From: JAWLHU01 sp049324875
Lineage (GTDB): Bacteria; Bacillota; Sulfobacillia; Symbiobacteriales; Symbiobacteriaceae
Length of the DNA: 64,000 bases
Assembly (NCBI GenBank): GCA_049324875.1
Contig: JBMONC010000028.1
Coordinates: 45,784-109,783 of the forward strand
Reading direction: 5' to 3'
In this document: positions 18,637-26,868 of the stretch, piece by piece
Position numbering within the stretch: position 1 is the first letter of the stretch
Layout of the letters: each line of letters opens with the position of its first letter
Notes under the pieces: model-generated
What the model saw: only the letters and a program-made list of their open reading frames with translations
Told to the model about the DNA's origin: nothing
Database searches by the model: none
Position numbers and translations under genes: made by a program

Positions 18637-19644
18637 ATGGAGATCCTCAGCAAGGTACACGCCAGGAACATCGTCAAGTGGGCGGCGGACAAGCCCCAGG
18701 TGGTGGTCTTCTCCGCCGACCTGACCTCCTCGTGCGAGGCCGACCTCTTCCGGGATACCTACCCCGACCGCTTCTTCTCCATGGGGCTGACCGAGCAGAA
18801 CATGCTCTCCATGGCGGGCGGGATGGCCCGGGAGGGCTTCTACCCCTACATCCACACCTTTGCGGTCTTCATCTACCGGCGGGCGCTGGACCAGATCGCC
18901 ATGAGCGTCGCCTACCCCAATGTGCCGGTGCGGATGATCGGCTTCCTGCCGGGGATCATGACCCCGGGGGGCGCCACCCATCAGGCCATCGAAGACATCG
19001 CCGTCATGCGGTCGCTGCCCAACATGACCATCCTGGAGACCGGCGACGCCACCGATGTGGAGTCGGTGCTGGATGTGGCCCAGGCCATCGACGGGCCGGT
19101 CTACGTCCGGATGCTCCGGGGCGAGATTCCCCGGCTCTTCGACGCCTCGGAGCCGATGGTGTTCAACCGGGCCCGGGTGCTCTCCCGCGGGACCGACATC
19201 GCCCTGCTCACCTCCGGGATCTGCACCGAGGAGGCGATGCGGGCGACCAACATCCTCCGGGAGAAGGGGGTCTCCATCGAGCACCTGCACATCTCCACCC
19301 TGAAGCCCTTCACCGACCCGCAGGTGCTGGAGGCGGTCTCCAGGGCGAAGTACGGCGTGATCACCATGGAGAACCACACCGTCATCGGCGGGCTGGGCTC
19401 CGCTGTGGCCGAGGTGATGGCAGAGCACGGCGCCGGCCGGCGGCTGGTCCGGATCGGGCTGAAGGACACCTTCGCCCACGGCGCCTCCAAGCCGTACCTG
19501 ATGAAGGAGTACGGCCTGGATGCCATGGCCCTGGTGCGGGAGGTGGAGGGGCTGATGCAGCGCTCCTTCGCCATCTCCGAATCCGACCTCGCAGCGGTCC
19601 GCCTGGTGGCGGTCCACTCCGAGGCGAAGGCGGAGGCGCTCTAA
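18637..19644 (+). CDS. Transketolase, C-terminal (pyrimidine-binding) subunit
   Basis: The 335-residue protein carries the pyrimidine-binding domain with the cofactor-activating Glu in G-L-T-E-Q-N-M near residue 51, then the C-terminal transketolase domain (about 195-310). Start and stop are three bases from the N-terminal subunit, implying coupled translation. The pair would transfer a two-carbon ketol unit between sugar phosphates. The last 20 or so residues extend beyond the conserved domain. Confidence 0.9.
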   Translation: MEILSKVHARNIVKWAADKPQVVVFSADLTSSCEADLFRDTYPDRFFSMGLTEQNMLSMAGGMAREGFYPYIHTFAVFIYRRALDQIAMSVAYPNVPVRMIGFLPGIMTPGGATHQAIEDIAVMRSLPNMTILETGDATDVESVLDVAQAIDGPVYVRMLRGEIPRLFDASEPMVFNRARVLSRGTDIALLTSGICTEEAMRATNILREKGVSIEHLHISTLKPFTDPQVLEAVSRAKYGVITMENHTVIGGLGSAVAEVMAEHGAGRRLVRIGLKDTFAHGASKPYLMKEYGLDAMALVREVEGLMQRSFAISESDLAAVRLVAVHSEAKAEAL

Positions 19645-19647
19645 CCG

Positions 19648-20784
19648 ATGCTGCCTACACCTGAGCTGCACCTCTCCGGGGAGCGGTTCGCCGTGCTCTA
19701 CCGGATCGCCGGGGCCGATGAGGCGGAGGCCCGGCAGAAGGCCTTCGAGGTCGCCGTCGAGCAGACGATTGAATTCCCCTATGAGCTGGCCCCGGCCAAC
19801 ATCCAGGAGCAGGTGGTGGGCCGGATCGAGGCGCTGGAGCCGGCCGGGTCTGGGGCCTGGATGGCCCGGATCAGCTACGCCGTCGAGTCCTCCGGCTTCG
19901 AGCTGCCCCAGCTGCTGAACGTGCTCTTCGGCAACTCCTCCATCAAGCCCGGGATCCGGGTGGAGCGGCTGGAGCTGCCCGAGCCGCTGCTGAAGCACTT
20001 CCGCGGCCCCCGGTTCGGCGTGGCCGGGCTGCGGGCCTCCCTTGGCGTGCCGGAGCGGCCGCTGCTCTGCACGGCGCTGAAGCCGATGGGCCTCTCGGCC
20101 CGGGAGCTGGCCGATCTGGCCTACCAGTTCGCCCTGGGCGGCATCGACATCATCAAGGATGATCACGGCCTGGCCGACCAGCCCTTCTCCCCCTTCCTGG
20201 AGCGGGTGGCCCGCTGCGCCGAGGCGGTGGCCAGGGCGAATGCGGAGACCGGTGGCCGGGCGATCTACATGCCCAACGTGACCGCTCCCGCCGACCGGCT
20301 GCACCGTTACGCCCGCAAGGCCAAGGAGCTGGGCGCCGGCGGCCTGCTGCTCGCCCCCGGCCTGGCCGGCTTCGACGCCATGCGGATGCTGGCCGACGAT
20401 GATGAGATCAACCTTCCGATCATGGCCCACCCGGCCTTCCTCGGCTCCTTCGTCACCTCCCCCGCGTCGGGGATCTCCCACTACGCCCTCTTCGGCCAGA
20501 TCGCCCGGCTGACCGGGGCCGATGCCAGCGTCTACCCCAACTGGGGCGGCCGCTTCAGCTTCAGCAAGGCGGAGTGCGCCTCCATCGCCGAGGGCTGCGC
20601 CGCCCGGATGGGCGATCTCTACCCGATCTTCCCCAGCCCCGGCGGCGGCATGAGCCTGGAGCGGGTGCCGGAGATGTATGAGGTCTACGGTCGGGATGTG
20701 ATCTTCCTGATCGGCGGCGGCCTCTTCAAGAAGGGGCCGGACCTGGTGGCCAACTGCCGGGAGTTTCTGAGGATGATCTCCTGA
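19648..20784 (+). CDS. RuBisCO-like protein (form IV type)
   Basis: The 378-residue protein has the RuBisCO large-subunit fold order. Lys145 (A-L-K-P-M-G-L-S) matches the active-site Lys of K-P-x-x-G. Lys170-Asp171-Asp172 keep the carbamylated Lys and a metal Asp, but the third ligand Glu is His173. Loop 6 lacks the catalytic Lys and reads N-W-G-G-R. Phosphate-binding glycines remain in P-G-G-G-M-S and I-G-G-G-L-F. It therefore cannot be a carboxylating RuBisCO; it probably acts as an enolase, isomerase or decarboxylase on a phosphorylated sugar acid. The tight link to a split transketolase suggests a role like 3-oxo-isoapionate-4-phosphate decarboxylase (OiaX), which is inferred. Confidence 0.88.
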   Translation: MLPTPELHLSGERFAVLYRIAGADEAEARQKAFEVAVEQTIEFPYELAPANIQEQVVGRIEALEPAGSGAWMARISYAVESSGFELPQLLNVLFGNSSIKPGIRVERLELPEPLLKHFRGPRFGVAGLRASLGVPERPLLCTALKPMGLSARELADLAYQFALGGIDIIKDDHGLADQPFSPFLERVARCAEAVARANAETGGRAIYMPNVTAPADRLHRYARKAKELGAGGLLLAPGLAGFDAMRMLADDDEINLPIMAHPAFLGSFVTSPASGISHYALFGQIARLTGADASVYPNWGGRFSFSKAECASIAEGCAARMGDLYPIFPSPGGGMSLERVPEMYEVYGRDVIFLIGGGLFKKGPDLVANCREFLRMIS

Positions 20785-20794
20785 GCAGGGTTCA

Positions 20795-20915
20795 TCAGTG
20801 GTGCTGGTGCGAAGCACCGCACCATGGTGGTTACATGGATGAAGACATGGAAAAGGGAATGGATGGGCAAAGCTCCATTGTCATATATGTCTTCATAATC
20901 CGTGTAATCCGTGGC
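20795..20915. repeat. Intergenic repeat element, copy 2 (left end missing)
   Basis: GGTGC-GAA-GCACC hairpin at 20806-20818 followed by the ACCATGG flank found in the other copies, then a right end reading AATCCGTGTAATCCGTGGC up to 20915. The left inverted repeat is not present, so this is a truncated copy. It lies just after the RuBisCO-like gene. Confidence 0.75.
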
Positions 20916-20943
20916 GAAGAAAAATGCCCCACTTCCCTGCATG

Positions 20944-20983
20944 AGCACCACCCGGTGGAAGCCACCGCGTGGTGCTTTTCTCA
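20944..20983 (+). terminator. Rho-independent terminator downstream of the catabolic cluster
   Basis: AGCACCAC (20944-20951) pairs with GTGGTGCT (20969-20976), and inside it CGGTGG pairs with CCACCG around AAG. A TTTTCTC tract follows. It would end transcription of the RuBisCO-like operon before the YheC/YheD gene. Confidence 0.85.
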
Positions 20984-21031
20984 TCGGGCACACGCTCGCC
21001 CCCGCTCATAGGATGGCGGCGAGGTGAGGCC

Positions 21032-22366
21032 ATGGAGGAGCCGTGGATCCGACTGCACCAAAATGAGGACCTGCCGAGGGGGTGGGTCCGCCTCCCCGAG
21101 GGCACGCCGGGCAAAGCGGTCCGGCTGAGGCTCGGCTGTGCGGAGGTGCGGGCCAGCCAGGGCGAGCCGGCTCCCGCGGGGGAGCTGCAACTGGCCCGGG
21201 ACCTCTGGGAGGCGCTCTCGGTGCCCTACCCGGGCCTCCGCCTCCGGCTCCGCCGGTCCCCTCCGGATCAGGTGGAGCTGGGGCCGGCGGTCGGGGTGAT
21301 CTACCCGGGCAGGGGGCGGCTGCCGGAGCGTGAGTGGGTGGAGCGGGCCCGGCTCTACTTCGGCCACCGGATCGGGGAGCCGGGGCTGCTGGGGCTGGGA
21401 TTCGACGAGACCATCGACTGGGAGGGGCGGCGTCTCCTCGGGTACGTGATCGACAACCGGCCGGGACGAGCGGGGGAGGTGGTGAAGGCCTGGTTCCCGA
21501 TCCCCGCCGCTGTCCGGCTCACCTGGTCGATCCGGCGGGAGGTGATCGGGGGGCTGCGGGAGCTGACCGGGAACCGGGCCTTCAACTGGATTCGCTCCAT
21601 CGGGAAGTGGCAGTTCTACAGCCTGCTCTCGGCCGTGGAGGAGCTGAAGGAGCACCTGCCGGAGACCCGGCGGCTTCAGAGCGCAGCCGACCTCGCCGCC
21701 ATGCTGGCCCGGCACGAGGTGGTCTTCGTCAAGCAGACCCATGGGATCAAGGGCCGGCGTGCGGCGCAGGTGCGGCGCACCACCGGCGGATTCCGCCTCT
21801 GTCACATCCAGGATGGGGTCCACCGGGAGCGGTCGATCCCCCGGCTGGAGGAGCTGGTGGTCGCCCTCCGGCAGGTGACGGGGGCCGGGCGGTGCGTGGT
21901 CCAGCGGGGAATCCTGACGGCTGGCCCGGAGGGGAGGCCGCTCCACTTCCGCATCGTCACGGTCCGCAGGGCCGAAGGTGGATGGCGGGTCGCGGTGGCC
22001 ACCGCCTGCGTGGCCCGAAAAAGCGGAACGGTCTTCACCAACCTCGCCAACGGCGGGGCGGATGAGGAGCCGCTGGCGAGCCTGGAGCGCCACTACGGGA
22101 TGAGCCCGGAGGAGGCCCGGCGCTCCCTGGAGCGGATGGAACAGCTCTGCCTTATCGCCTCCTCCGCCCTCACAGAGGCCTTCGACCCGCTGGGGATGCT
22201 CGGCTTCGACGTGCTGGTGGAGCAGGGGAGCCACCGGATCTGGCTGCTGGAGGCCAACGCCGTCCCCGGGTGGGGATATCCCCCCGAGATCCAGGCGGAT
22301 CTGGCCCGCAGCCAGACCGACCTGGCCCTGGCCCTCACCGGCCTTGGGCCCCGGGGCAGGGGGTGA
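21032..22366 (+). CDS. YheC/YheD-family ATP-grasp protein (spore-coat associated)
   Basis: The 444-residue protein has an N-terminal beta-rich part (about 1-170) and a C-terminal ATP-grasp domain (about 190-430). The latter shows the ATP-binding Lys in F-V-K-Q-T-H-G-I-K-G and the metal-binding L-L-E-A-N-A-V-P motif. YheC/YheD proteins are spore-coat associated in Bacillus; the ligase substrate is unknown. ATG 21032 follows GAGGTGAGG closely. Its last 32 bases overlap, tail to tail, the oppositely oriented double YheC/YheD gene. Confidence 0.85.
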   Translation: MEEPWIRLHQNEDLPRGWVRLPEGTPGKAVRLRLGCAEVRASQGEPAPAGELQLARDLWEALSVPYPGLRLRLRRSPPDQVELGPAVGVIYPGRGRLPEREWVERARLYFGHRIGEPGLLGLGFDETIDWEGRRLLGYVIDNRPGRAGEVVKAWFPIPAAVRLTWSIRREVIGGLRELTGNRAFNWIRSIGKWQFYSLLSAVEELKEHLPETRRLQSAADLAAMLARHEVVFVKQTHGIKGRRAAQVRRTTGGFRLCHIQDGVHRERSIPRLEELVVALRQVTGAGRCVVQRGILTAGPEGRPLHFRIVTVRRAEGGWRVAVATACVARKSGTVFTNLANGGADEEPLASLERHYGMSPEEARRSLERMEQLCLIASSALTEAFDPLGMLGFDVLVEQGSHRIWLLEANAVPGWGYPPEIQADLARSQTDLALALTGLGPRGRG

Positions 22367-24863
22367 GGCCGGTGCACCGCCCGGCCCGGGCCTGGTGGGC
22401 GAGGTGGACCCCGTAGGCAAAGGGGAGCCGGATCAGCCGGTCCTCCTCCATGCCGGGGACGGCGGGGTGCAGCGGCTTGGTGTTCGCCTCGAAGACCCAG
22501 GCCGAGCCCTCCCGGTCCAGGCCGATGTCAATCCCGACCTCCCCGAGCAGGCCGAACCGGGACTCCAGGGCAGCCAGCGTCCGCAGGGCCGCATCGGAGA
22601 CCCGCTCCTCCAGCTCCGACAGGAAGGGGAGCTGGTGGCCGAACCGCTCCCGAAACGGACCGGGGAGGAAGGGTTCACCGCCCAGACTCATGTTGGCCGC
22701 CACCTCTCCCCGACCGGCCAAGCGGATGAGTACCAGGGGGAGCTGCCACCGGCCCTCCCCGTCCTTCTGGGCGACCACCCGCAGGTCAAAGACCCGCCCA
22801 TCCACCGAGGGAAGCTCGATCCCCTGCTGCACCACCCACTGGCAGCCGGGCCGCAGCAGGGCGAGGAACTCCAGCAGCTGCTCCGGCCGGTCGAAGCACT
22901 CCTCGACCCGGTGCCCTGCGATCCGCCCGTGCAGGGCCACCGTCCCCCCGTCCGCCCGGATGCGGCAGACATCGCTCCCGTGGCTGCCGTGGTTCCCCTT
23001 CAGGAAGAGGGCCGGAAACTGGCTCAGCATGGCGGTCAGCAACTCCGGCCCCGAGAGGGGGGCGGTCTCCGGGGCCAGGGGAGCGGTCTGGGGGAAGAAG
23101 CGGAGCGCCTTGTAGACATCCAGCTTGCTGAAGGCGTTGACCGGGTTGATCAGCCGGGTCCGCCGGCGGGCGGTCAGGGTGCGGAGCAGGCGGATGGCGG
23201 CCCGCCTCCGCTTCGCATCGCCGTAAGTGGCCCGGTTGTAGATCACCTCGGGAAGGGGGAGGGTCACCTGCTGCCAGCCGCCCTTCTGCTCGACCCAGCC
23301 CCGCACCGCGCCCGCCTCGCCGTCCAGTCCGGCCAGGTCGAAGAAGACGGGAGATGCGCCGGCCGCCCGGGCCTGTGCGGCCATCTGCCGGTAACGGATG
23401 CGCTGCCGGAGCCGCCCCATCTCCCTCGGCCCGAGCATGATGCCGATCAGGGGCGGGCCCGGTGCCGCCGCCTCCCCCTCGGCGGAAAGGGGGAGCGAGC
23501 CGGTGTCCAGGTAGGCGGCGTAGTGGATCGGGAAGCGGTCGATCTGCTCCCCGATCCGCGGGTCCTTCAGCCGCTCGAGGCTGACCCGCAACGGAATCCC
23601 GTTCACCTCGATCAGCTTGACACTGCCGTCCTCCAACACCCCCAGGTCGAGGCCCAGCTCGGCGCAGGGCCCCAGCTGCTGGTCGACCCGCTCCGCCAGT
23701 GCCAGGGAGACCCGCTCCACCTCGGCCCGGACCTCCTCGGCCCGCTGGCCGAAGGCATGCCGCAGGGCGCTCTCCAGGGGGGCGACCTGCCCCCCGCTGC
23801 GGGGGCTGGTGATGGTGCTGCCCTGCGGGGCGATGCGGGCCACCACCCCGGTCACCTGCCAGTCGCCCCGGCCGTTGCACTGGACCAGGGAGCGCAGGTC
23901 GAACCGGTTGCCGAGGTAGCGGGCCAGCGGCAGCCCCTCCTGCACCAGGTAGTGCAGATCCGGGTCGAGCAGCTCCGCCAGGGCGGGGATCACCTGGTCG
24001 GCCCGGGGGACCCAGCGCCGCTCGTTGGCGGAGGCCACCCGCCGCAGCAGCTCCCAGCCGCCCGAGTGGCGCCGGAGGCGGCAGACCCCCTGGCCCTTGT
24101 AAAGCGAGTCCGGCTTGATATAGAGGTCATCGTACCGCCCCATCAGCATGAGGAGCGACTCCTCTGTCAGCGGCAGGGTGAGGGGGAGGTGGGGGGCCAG
24201 CTCCCCGAAGGGCTGCAGGGCGCCAAAGGCCCGGAGCTTGGTGATCTTCACGGGGTGGTTGAGCACCACCACCCCCAGGTCGGAGACCGCCGCGCGCAGC
24301 GCCGCCGCCGCAGCCCGCCCCGCCCCGCCAAAGCACCGGTCGTAGATCACCCGCGGCAGGGGCGCCTCCACCGGCTCCCACCGGCACCGACCCGCCCCCT
24401 CACAGATGTGCTGGTAGCCGTTGACCCGCCGCTTCGCCGGATCGAGCCCTTCAGGGGCAAAGAAGAGCAGAAGCCCCCCGGTTTCACGGCCGGCCAGGGC
24501 GTAGCGGCAGTAGACATGGTCCTGCTTGCCGCCCAGCACCGCCTCCAGCTTCTCGGCCGAGATCAGCAGCCCCACCAGCGGGCCCAGGGCGATCTCGGAC
24601 GGGGAGGACCGGAGGATGGTGACCGAGAGGGGCTGCCTCAGGCGGAGGTATCCTGCCAGGTCTGCGGAGAGGCGGAGTTCGCCCGGACCGAGCCGGTCAT
24701 CCGCCTCCCAGAGGGCCTCCGCCTCAACGAGGCCAAAGCGCAGCGGGGCGAACTCATCGGTGCGGAGGCCCAGCCGGGAGAGCAGGACAGGGGAGGCGCC
24801 CGCCGTGGGCAGCTCCCCTTCCGGCTGGGTCCCGGGCGCAATTCGGACCGGATGGCGTTGCAT
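22335..24863 (-). CDS. Tandem double YheC/YheD-family ATP-grasp protein
   Basis: The 842-residue protein consists of two YheC/YheD units in one chain. The first half (about 1-470) has Y-I-K-P-D-S-L-Y-K-G-Q-G and L-I-E-V-N-G-I-P; the second (about 480-842) has F-L-K-G-N-H-G-S-H-G-S and V-F-E-A-N-T-K-P. Both halves retain the P-L-P-x-V-I-Y-x-R entry motif, so both ATP-grasp sites look functional. Single family members are about 350-460 residues. AAGGGGGG precedes the start. Tandem ATP-grasp sites suggest two successive ligations, perhaps on a spore-coat peptide; this is inference. Confidence 0.85.
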   Translation of the reverse strand: MQRHPVRIAPGTQPEGELPTAGASPVLLSRLGLRTDEFAPLRFGLVEAEALWEADDRLGPGELRLSADLAGYLRLRQPLSVTILRSSPSEIALGPLVGLLISAEKLEAVLGGKQDHVYCRYALAGRETGGLLLFFAPEGLDPAKRRVNGYQHICEGAGRCRWEPVEAPLPRVIYDRCFGGAGRAAAAALRAAVSDLGVVVLNHPVKITKLRAFGALQPFGELAPHLPLTLPLTEESLLMLMGRYDDLYIKPDSLYKGQGVCRLRRHSGGWELLRRVASANERRWVPRADQVIPALAELLDPDLHYLVQEGLPLARYLGNRFDLRSLVQCNGRGDWQVTGVVARIAPQGSTITSPRSGGQVAPLESALRHAFGQRAEEVRAEVERVSLALAERVDQQLGPCAELGLDLGVLEDGSVKLIEVNGIPLRVSLERLKDPRIGEQIDRFPIHYAAYLDTGSLPLSAEGEAAAPGPPLIGIMLGPREMGRLRQRIRYRQMAAQARAAGASPVFFDLAGLDGEAGAVRGWVEQKGGWQQVTLPLPEVIYNRATYGDAKRRRAAIRLLRTLTARRRTRLINPVNAFSKLDVYKALRFFPQTAPLAPETAPLSGPELLTAMLSQFPALFLKGNHGSHGSDVCRIRADGGTVALHGRIAGHRVEECFDRPEQLLEFLALLRPGCQWVVQQGIELPSVDGRVFDLRVVAQKDGEGRWQLPLVLIRLAGRGEVAANMSLGGEPFLPGPFRERFGHQLPFLSELEERVSDAALRTLAALESRFGLLGEVGIDIGLDREGSAWVFEANTKPLHPAVPGMEEDRLIRLPFAYGVHLAHQARAGRCTGLTPCPGAQGR

Positions 24864-24996
24864 CGGGGGACCCCCCTTGACCAGAGTGAGCGTTGCCGTA
24901 CTCCAGTCTATTCAGCCCCCGCGTTATGTCACCCCGAATCGCTCCCGAATACCCTATCTCTGCAGAGACTTGCAGCAGGGGAAGGGGAGGGGCCAG

Positions 24997-26085
24997 ATGA
25001 GGTACCACACCAACATTCGCAAGCTTGACCAGCTTTCCCCGGCGGAGAGGGAGCGTCTCGCCCCGGTCACCGACGAGTACGTCTTCCGGGTGAGCGACTA
25101 CTACCTCTCGCTGATCGACTGGAACAATCCCGCCGACCCGATCCGGCGCATCGTGATCCCCACCGAGGCCGAGCTGACCGAGTACGGCCGCCTCGACCCC
25201 TCGGACGAGGCCAGCAACTACGTGGCCAAGGGGTGCCAGCACAAGTATCCGACCACAGCGCTCCTCCTGGTCTCCGATGTCTGTGGCGCTTACTGCCGCT
25301 TCTGCTTCCGGAAGCGGCTCTTCAAGGATGACGTGGAGAGCGAGGTCAGCCTCGATGTGAAGGAGGGGCTTGCCTATATCGCCGCCCATCCCGAGATCAA
25401 CAACGTCCTGCTGACCGGCGGGGACCCGCTGGTGCTCTCGGCGGGGCGGCTCGATAAGATCCTGGGCGCCCTTCGGGCCATTGAGCACGTCAAGATCATC
25501 CGGCTCGGTTCGAAGATGGTCGCCTTCGACCCCCGGCGGATCACGGGGGACCATAAGCTGCTGGATACCCTCTCCCGCCACTCCCGTCCCGACGCCCGCC
25601 TCTACCTGATGGCCCACTTCAACCACCCCCGGGAGCTGACCGCCGAGGCGCTGGAGTGCATCCAGGCGCTCCAGGCGGCGGGGCTGATCACCGTCAACCA
25701 GACCCCGCTCCTGCGGGGGGTGAACGACGACCCGGCGGTGCTCGGCGAGCTGCTGGACCGCCTCTCCTGGGCGGGGGTCACCCCTTACTACCTCTTCCAG
25801 AACCGGCCGGTGGCCGGCAACGCCGACTTCGTGGTCCCCCTGCGGGAGGGGTACACCATCGTGGAGCAGGCCAAGGCCCGCACCTCGGGGTTGGGCAAGC
25901 GGGTCCGGTATGTGATGAGCCACGCCAGCGGGAAGATCGAGGTGCTGGCGGTGGAGGGCGACCGGATCTACCTGAAGTACCACCAGGCACGGCGGCCAGA
26001 GGACCAGGGGCGGTTCCTGATCCGCCGGCTCCCGGAGGGAGCCGGCTGGTTCGATGACCTCCCCCCAGCGGAGGGGTCCGCATGA
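24997..26085 (+). CDS. KamA-family radical SAM protein (divergent lysine 2,3-aminomutase-like)
   Basis: The 362-residue protein carries a C-x3-C-x2-C cluster motif (Cys96, Cys100, Cys103), G-G-D-P-L-V-L, and a probable PLP Lys at 313 in S-H-A-S-G-K. Lysine 2,3-aminomutase holds its substrate with two Asp residues. Here Q-C-D-L of that enzyme reads Q-N-R-P, and D-A-P-G-G-G-G-K reads M-S-H-A-S-G-K, so both Asp are absent and the substrate is probably not lysine. ATG 24997 follows GGGGAGGGG. It is divergent from the double YheC/YheD gene, and a spore or beta-amino-acid role is only a guess. Confidence 0.85.
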   Translation: MRYHTNIRKLDQLSPAERERLAPVTDEYVFRVSDYYLSLIDWNNPADPIRRIVIPTEAELTEYGRLDPSDEASNYVAKGCQHKYPTTALLLVSDVCGAYCRFCFRKRLFKDDVESEVSLDVKEGLAYIAAHPEINNVLLTGGDPLVLSAGRLDKILGALRAIEHVKIIRLGSKMVAFDPRRITGDHKLLDTLSRHSRPDARLYLMAHFNHPRELTAEALECIQALQAAGLITVNQTPLLRGVNDDPAVLGELLDRLSWAGVTPYYLFQNRPVAGNADFVVPLREGYTIVEQAKARTSGLGKRVRYVMSHASGKIEVLAVEGDRIYLKYHQARRPEDQGRFLIRRLPEGAGWFDDLPPAEGSA

Positions 26086-26092
26086 CGCGAGG

Positions 26093-26122
26093 AGTCCCCC
26101 CTGCGTCCGGACAGGGGGGACT
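26093..26122. terminator. Hairpin between convergent genes
   Basis: A perfect 11-bp stem (AGTCCCCCCTG with CAGGGGGGACT, loop 26104-26111) lies between the KamA-like gene and the oppositely oriented small gene. It has no T tract on either side, so termination strength is uncertain, but its position suits a bidirectional terminator. Confidence 0.6.
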
Positions 26123-26128
26123 GGCGCG

Positions 26129-26754
26129 TCACGGGCCGGGGCTCTCCTCGGCCTCCTCAGGGTCCTCCTCCTTGAACAACTCCACCCCGGCCAGGTTGAA
26201 GAGCAGTTCGGTGATGCCGGTGATCTGGCTCACCACCTCGCCCAGCATCTGCTCCTCCGCCTCGGTCAGCGGCCGGCCCAGCTCCAGCCGGGCGCAGCGC
26301 TCCACCCACTGCTCGTACAGGTCCAGGTTGGCGGAGGCCTTCTCGCTGAAGAGCGGCTCCATCAGGTGGCGGTAGCAGTCATGGGCGCACTCGCTGCCCA
26401 CCGCCTTCTCCAGGATCCCGAAGCTGTTCTCCAGGCGGCGGACCAGGGCCCGCAAGAGCCGCTGCTCCACNNNNNNNNNNNNNNNNNNNNNNNNNNNNNN
26501 NNNNNNNNNNNNNNNNNNNNNNNNNNNNNNNNNNNNNNNNNNNNNNNNNNNNNNNNNNNNNNNNNNNNNNCGCTGAAGAGCGGCTCCATCAGGTGGCGGT
26601 AGCAGTCATGGGCGCACTCGCTGCCCACCGCCTTCTCCAGGATCCCGAAGCTGTTCTCCAGGCGGCGGACCAGGGCCCGCAAGAGCCGCTGCTCCACCTC
26701 GGTCTGGGTCACGATGCTGCTGATCAGCTTTTCCATCCTCCGGGGCAGCGCCAT
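26129..26754 (-). CDS. Small hypothetical helical protein, interrupted by an assembly gap
   Basis: Reading from ATG 26754 (GGAGGG seven bases upstream), the frame enters the N gap. On the far side the sequence restarts with an exact copy of the preceding 127 bp and then continues to a stop at 26129. Removing one copy and the 100 N gives a continuous 132-residue product. It is acidic and helical, with a C-A-H-D-C segment and the phrase Y-R-H-L-M-E-P-L-F, and an Asp/Glu-rich C-terminus. I do not recognise the family. It is divergently placed from the DUF815 ATPase gene. Confidence 0.7.
26344..26470 (-). repeat. 127-bp exact duplication flanking the second gap (other copy 26571-26697)
   Basis: Bases 26344-26470 are identical to 26571-26697, base for base, on either side of 100 N. 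This pattern arises when two contigs overlap at their ends but are joined with a placeholder gap instead of being merged. Collapsing the copies restores an intact small gene. Confidence 0.95.
26471..26570. other. Assembly gap (100 N), probably of negative true size
   Basis: Exactly 100 N between two identical 127-bp stretches. The real sequence most likely has no gap here. Confidence 0.95.
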
Positions 26755-26868
26755 CCTCCATCCCTCCACTCCAGACTACGTGGGCGGGGTCCGGAGGGAA
26801 ACCGACTCCCTTCGCTTTACGACTTGTGCTATTCTTAGGAGAACAGCCTGCAAAGAGGGGAGTCCATC

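Noticed and set aside
26344..26697. Tandem duplication in the small minus-strand gene
   Set aside because: The copies are identical and separated only by placeholder N, so contig-overlap artefact is far more likely than biology.
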